Below are positions 24,352 to 26,891 of a DNA stretch of 26,891 nucleotides, one piece after another; within the stretch, counting starts at the first letter, position 1, and each line of letters starts with the position of its first letter. The DNA comes from Anaerolineales bacterium (GTDB taxonomy: Bacteria > Chloroflexota > Anaerolineae > Anaerolineales > UBA4823). Below the pieces are notes generated by a model. The model saw only the letters and a list, made by a program, of their open reading frames with translations, was not told where the DNA came from and searched no databases. Position numbers and translations under genes: made by a program. The stretch is taken from assembly GCA_016932955.1 (NCBI GenBank), contig JAFGBV010000126.1:1-26891 (forward strand). The letters run 5' to 3'.

Positions 24352-26535
24352 TTAACGGCAGGTCTCCAGGATGGCATCATCCACATACATGGCTGTGATG
24401 CCACCGGTACCGTTATTATAGGTGCCGAACTGCACCATGATCGTCTCGCCGATATAGTCGTCCAGTGAGAACTCCATGTGCACCCAATCCTGAGTGTTGC
24501 TACGCTGCCACAGCAGGGTATCGATCCACACCTGGTATTCATCAAGGATGAGGATGTACTGCGTGTCATATTCCAGATAGGTCAGGCCAAAGGTTGACCC
24601 CTCGGGGATGGCTGAGAGCGCCTGCGAGGGGGATTCTCCGCTGATCGGGTACAACCAGACATCCAGGGTCGCCGAATCCACGTTGGAGGGGATGGTCACC
24701 GTCTGGCGGAAATCCGAGTAGGAGTATACATTATCACCCGCATTGGTGATCCCCGTGCGCATCGAATGGTTGGGGCTGTGGGATTTGGCAGTGGAGTAGG
24801 CCGCACGGTAAACCGTATTGAGGATCTCCCAACCATCATCATCTTCAAAATCGCTGTTATCAAAGAGGTTATCGCAGGGGCCAGGTGTATTGGTGACGGT
24901 GGGCGAAAGGGTGGGCGTGCGCGTGTTGGTAGGTGTGGGCGTATTCGTCGGTGTAGGTGTGTTGGTGGGTGTGGGGGTGATGGTAGGTGTGGGGGTGATG
25001 GTGGGCGTATTGGTCACCGTGGGTGTGTAATAACAGGTGTCCAACGTCACATCATCTACGTACATCGAGGTAATCCCGTTATACCCATCGTTGTAAGAAC
25101 CAAACTGGATATAGATGGTTTGCCCAGCATAGCGGCGCAGGTCAAACTCATACATCTCCCAGGCACTGTCATCGCTGCGCTGCCAGACGAGGGTATCGAT
25201 CCAGTACTGATAACGGTCGAGGATCAACACGTATTGCAGGTCTCCGGCAAGGGATTGCTCGCCAAAGCGCTCGCCGGTGGGCACCGAGGAGGGCAGAGGG
25301 GCATGGGTCGATTCACCGGTTTGGGGGTACAACCAAAAACGCAATAGCGCATTGGCGGCGCCGGAGGGCACCGTAACCTTTTGGCGGAAATCCGAGTAGG
25401 AATAACGGTTATCACCCGCCGCAACGATGCCTGTGCGCATGGACTGCGAGCCGGTATGCGCCTGTGCGGTAGCATAGTTGGCTGAATAAGCCGTCACGGG
25501 AATCTCCCATGCGCTGATCGTCTCAAAGGAGGAATTAGCGATCAGGTTGCCGCAAGCACCGGGGGGAAGGGTATTCGTGGGAGCGGGGCTTGGTCCGTCG
25601 CCAGGACAGATTTCCAGGGAAACATCGTCCACATACATTGAGGATACGCCGCCATAGCCATCGTTGTAGGTGCCAAAGTGCAGCTTGATCGAGCGCCCGG
25701 CGTACTCCACCAGGTTGACCTCATAATACGTCCAGATCTGGGTATCACTGAGCTGCCAGACGAGGGTGTCAATCCAGGTGTTATTCTGATCCAGCACGAG
25801 CACATACTGCACGTCGCCGCCTTGCAAGGCTTCTTCACCAAAAGCGCCTCCGGTGGGTCCAGGGGGGGGCAGTGCCTGGCCTGACATCTCGCTGGTGGCA
25901 GGCCTGAGCCAAAAGCTCAGCAAGGCGCCTGTGGAGCCAGCAGGGATGGTGACCAACTGGCGCCCAGAGGAGTAGCTATAGGCATTCTCAAGGGAGTTGG
26001 TGATGCCAGTGCGCAGGGAACGCGACCCACCATGCGCCTGAACATAGCTATAGGCCGCCGGGTAAGGTGTGGTCGGCAGTTCCCAGGCATCCAGTGTTTC
26101 AAAGCCGCCGTTGATGATCCCTTCCTCGCAGGCCATAGCAGCCACAAAGTTCACATAGGATACATCAGGGGGAACCACAATACTGGCGGAAGGCGGGGAA
26201 AAAGAGACACCAGCAAGGTAAGGGGTGAGGGTGTACGTATCTTCTCCCAAGCCTGTGAGCGTGTATTTGCCCTGGGCATTGGTCACCACTTCCTGCCCAT
26301 TGCTGGCAATAATTTTCACCCCCGTCATGGGCACGTTATCAGGATTGACAATCTGACCGGTGATCGTGTTGCCAATCACCGGATCCTGACTCACCAGGTA
26401 TGGAAGATGAAGGACATATTGGGAGCCTAGCGGCGGCTCCTCATCAGCAGCCTGGCCAATTAGCGCACCAGGGACAAGAAAGACGAACAAAACCAAAGCG
26501 ACCAACAATGTGAGCTTGCCAGGTGATATGTGCAT
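24352..26535 (-). CDS. Secreted multi-module surface protein
   Basis: The 727-residue protein has a Sec signal peptide (hydrophobic core 8-28, predicted cut after GQAA at 27-30). Residues about 54-133 resemble a carboxypeptidase regulatory-like (Ig-like) domain: TGQIVNPDNVPMTGVKI, then GKYTLTGLG. Three homologous modules of about 175 residues follow, at 136-310, 328-501 and 554-726. Each begins with a CGN/NFE..-type motif (N-GGFE or NSSFE), contains SLRTGI, YSYSDFRQ, WIDTLVWQ and ends in SSMYVDDVSLE. They have a beta-sandwich, carbohydrate-binding look. A Thr-Pro linker lies at 503-552. Four Cys pairs are conserved in the modules. No sortase motif or membrane anchor is seen at the C-terminus. 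Function unknown; a cell-surface adhesion or glycan-binding role is inference. AGGAGGAG precedes the ATG. Confidence 0.88.
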   Translation of the reverse strand: MHISPGKLTLLVALVLFVFLVPGALIGQAADEEPPLGSQYVLHLPYLVSQDPVIGNTITGQIVNPDNVPMTGVKIIASNGQEVVTNAQGKYTLTGLGEDTYTLTPYLAGVSFSPPSASIVVPPDVSYVNFVAAMACEEGIINGGFETLDAWELPTTPYPAAYSYVQAHGGSRSLRTGITNSLENAYSYSSGRQLVTIPAGSTGALLSFWLRPATSEMSGQALPPPGPTGGAFGEEALQGGDVQYVLVLDQNNTWIDTLVWQLSDTQIWTYYEVNLVEYAGRSIKLHFGTYNDGYGGVSSMYVDDVSLEICPGDGPSPAPTNTLPPGACGNLIANSSFETISAWEIPVTAYSANYATAQAHTGSQSMRTGIVAAGDNRYSYSDFRQKVTVPSGAANALLRFWLYPQTGESTHAPLPSSVPTGERFGEQSLAGDLQYVLILDRYQYWIDTLVWQRSDDSAWEMYEFDLRRYAGQTIYIQFGSYNDGYNGITSMYVDDVTLDTCYYTPTVTNTPTITPTPTITPTPTNTPTPTNTPTPTNTRTPTLSPTVTNTPGPCDNLFDNSDFEDDDGWEILNTVYRAAYSTAKSHSPNHSMRTGITNAGDNVYSYSDFRQTVTIPSNVDSATLDVWLYPISGESPSQALSAIPEGSTFGLTYLEYDTQYILILDEYQVWIDTLLWQRSNTQDWVHMEFSLDDYIGETIMVQFGTYNNGTGGITAMYVDDAILETCR
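24880..25029 (-). repeat. Low-complexity Thr-Pro linker repeats
   Basis: The codons for residues 503-552 are nearly perfect short repeats of the type PTPTNTPT and PTITPTPT. On the + strand the DNA is a long G/T-rich run of GGTGTGGG-like units. Such linkers are frequent in secreted Chloroflexota proteins and separate folded modules; length is prone to slippage. Confidence 0.9.
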
Positions 26536-26810
26536 GATCTCCTCCTGGATCGGGAGAAGATGGCCCGATCCAACGAACCATCGTCATTACCATAGTGTAA
26601 GGTCAAATCGCAAAAGAATCAAGGTCAACTTTTCCGCCAACCTGGAATAAGAGGGAATACCCCCAACAAAAGCGCCTTTCCATTACACTTACCTTAATAA
26701 CGTTGAAACCTGCATGAGCGTTCCCCAAAAGCGGCTTGAGGAAAATTAGTGACCAATGACACATGACAAAAGTGAAGATTTCCGGAATAATATATGAAAA
26801 ATCGGTATCA
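26536..26810. promoter_or_regulatory. Leader and promoter region of the secreted protein gene
   Basis: No gene is seen in this stretch of the window. On the - strand TTGATT (26617-26622) and TACACT (26594-26599) are 17 bp apart and form the likely promoter. The motif TTGACCTT occurs twice on the - strand (26621-26628 and 26599-26606), 22 bp apart, overlapping the promoter boxes. An 8-bp inverted repeat GGATCGGG (26547-26554) / CCCGATCC (26564-26571) lies in the leader just before the ribosome site AGGAGGAG. The remainder (26640-26810) shows nothing I can name. Confidence 0.5.
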
Positions 26811-26889
26811 TCTCAATAAAACGGGGGAAGTGGGGTGTTTTGTGCGTGCTCCGCACGCACAAAACACCCCACACCCCAAGTTATTGAGA
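26811..26889. repeat. Large nested palindrome at the window end
   Basis: The outer arms TCTCAATAA (26811-26819) and TTATTGAGA (26881-26889) are a perfect 9-bp inverted repeat. Inside is a perfect 19-bp inverted repeat (26831-26849 and 26853-26871, 3-base loop) with GTGCGTGC/GCACGCAC next to the loop and an A/T tract that is T-rich on both strands. The shape fits a bidirectional terminator with a gene beyond the right edge or a small repeat element. Confidence 0.75.
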
Positions 26890-26891
26890 AG

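Noticed and set aside
24880..25029. Possible CRISPR-like array
   Set aside because: Units are short, in frame and coding for a Thr-Pro linker, with no spacers of constant length.
24766..25347. Open frame on the + strand rich in Gly, Val and Arg
   Set aside because: It is the antisense of the Thr-Pro linker and modules of the secreted protein and has low-complexity composition.

Overview
The window reads as a chromosomal segment of a Gram-positive-like or monoderm bacterium, most probably a member of the Chloroflexota (Anaerolineae type). The pointers are moderately high GC, long secreted proteins with Thr-Pro-Thr linkers, a permease-ATPase fusion in a peptide ABC operon, a fused double-ATPase ECF component, and a two-subunit Fe-S fumarase. 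This assignment is inferred from gene content, without a phylogenetic marker. There is no tRNA, rRNA, insertion sequence, phage gene or CRISPR array that I can support.

Region 1 (1-6017, + strand) is a tightly packed gene string. It starts with the 3' part of a protein carrying nine-residue proline-rich repeats, then an unrecognised helical protein, then a zinc-ribbon/FHA protein; these three overlap by 1-4 nt and look like one signalling operon continuing upstream. They are followed by a fused double-ATPase ECF protein without T or S partner in view, a winged-helix plus ferredoxin protein with an extra cysteine cluster, an alkyltransferase-like DNA repair protein (Trp in place of the methyl-accepting Cys) and a LysE-type exporter.

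Region 2 (6018-14842) is a peptide uptake and breakdown locus. A strong promoter (TTGACT-17-TACAAT) drives a binding lipoprotein, a permease, a permease-ATPase fusion and a second ATPase. Running towards it on the - strand are an S9 prolyl-oligopeptidase-type peptidase and a creatininase-family amidohydrolase, joined by an ATGA overlap. The two convergent units end on the same CTAG, which holds both stop codons. The creatininase has a degenerate N-terminal copy of its own half-domain.

Region 3 (14843-18148) carries an MFS transporter behind a fully consensus promoter (TTGACA-16-TATAAT), then the alpha and beta subunits of a class I Fe-S fumarase behind its own promoter and ended by a long hairpin terminator.

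Region 4 (18149-24227, + strand) begins with a MerR regulator whose promoter has the 19-bp spacer and perfect dyad typical of MerR control. Its single Cys52 matches the aldehyde-sensing AdhR/NmlR type. Behind it lie an aldo/keto reductase, a remnant of an esterase gene, a DUF2255 protein, an EamA transporter, a cytoplasmic TolB-like propeller, a Gfo/Idh/MocA oxidoreductase and a second aldo/keto reductase. The theme is carbonyl or sugar-derivative redox and export.

Region 5 (24228-26891) holds a bidirectional terminator, a large secreted protein on the - strand with one regulatory-like domain and three homologous modules of about 175 residues, its probable promoter, and a large nested palindrome at the window end. 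I did not find a clearly new multi-gene system. The best candidates for new biology are the FHA/repeat operon at the left edge, the winged-helix/cysteine-cluster ferredoxin, the duplicated creatininase and the MerR unit.
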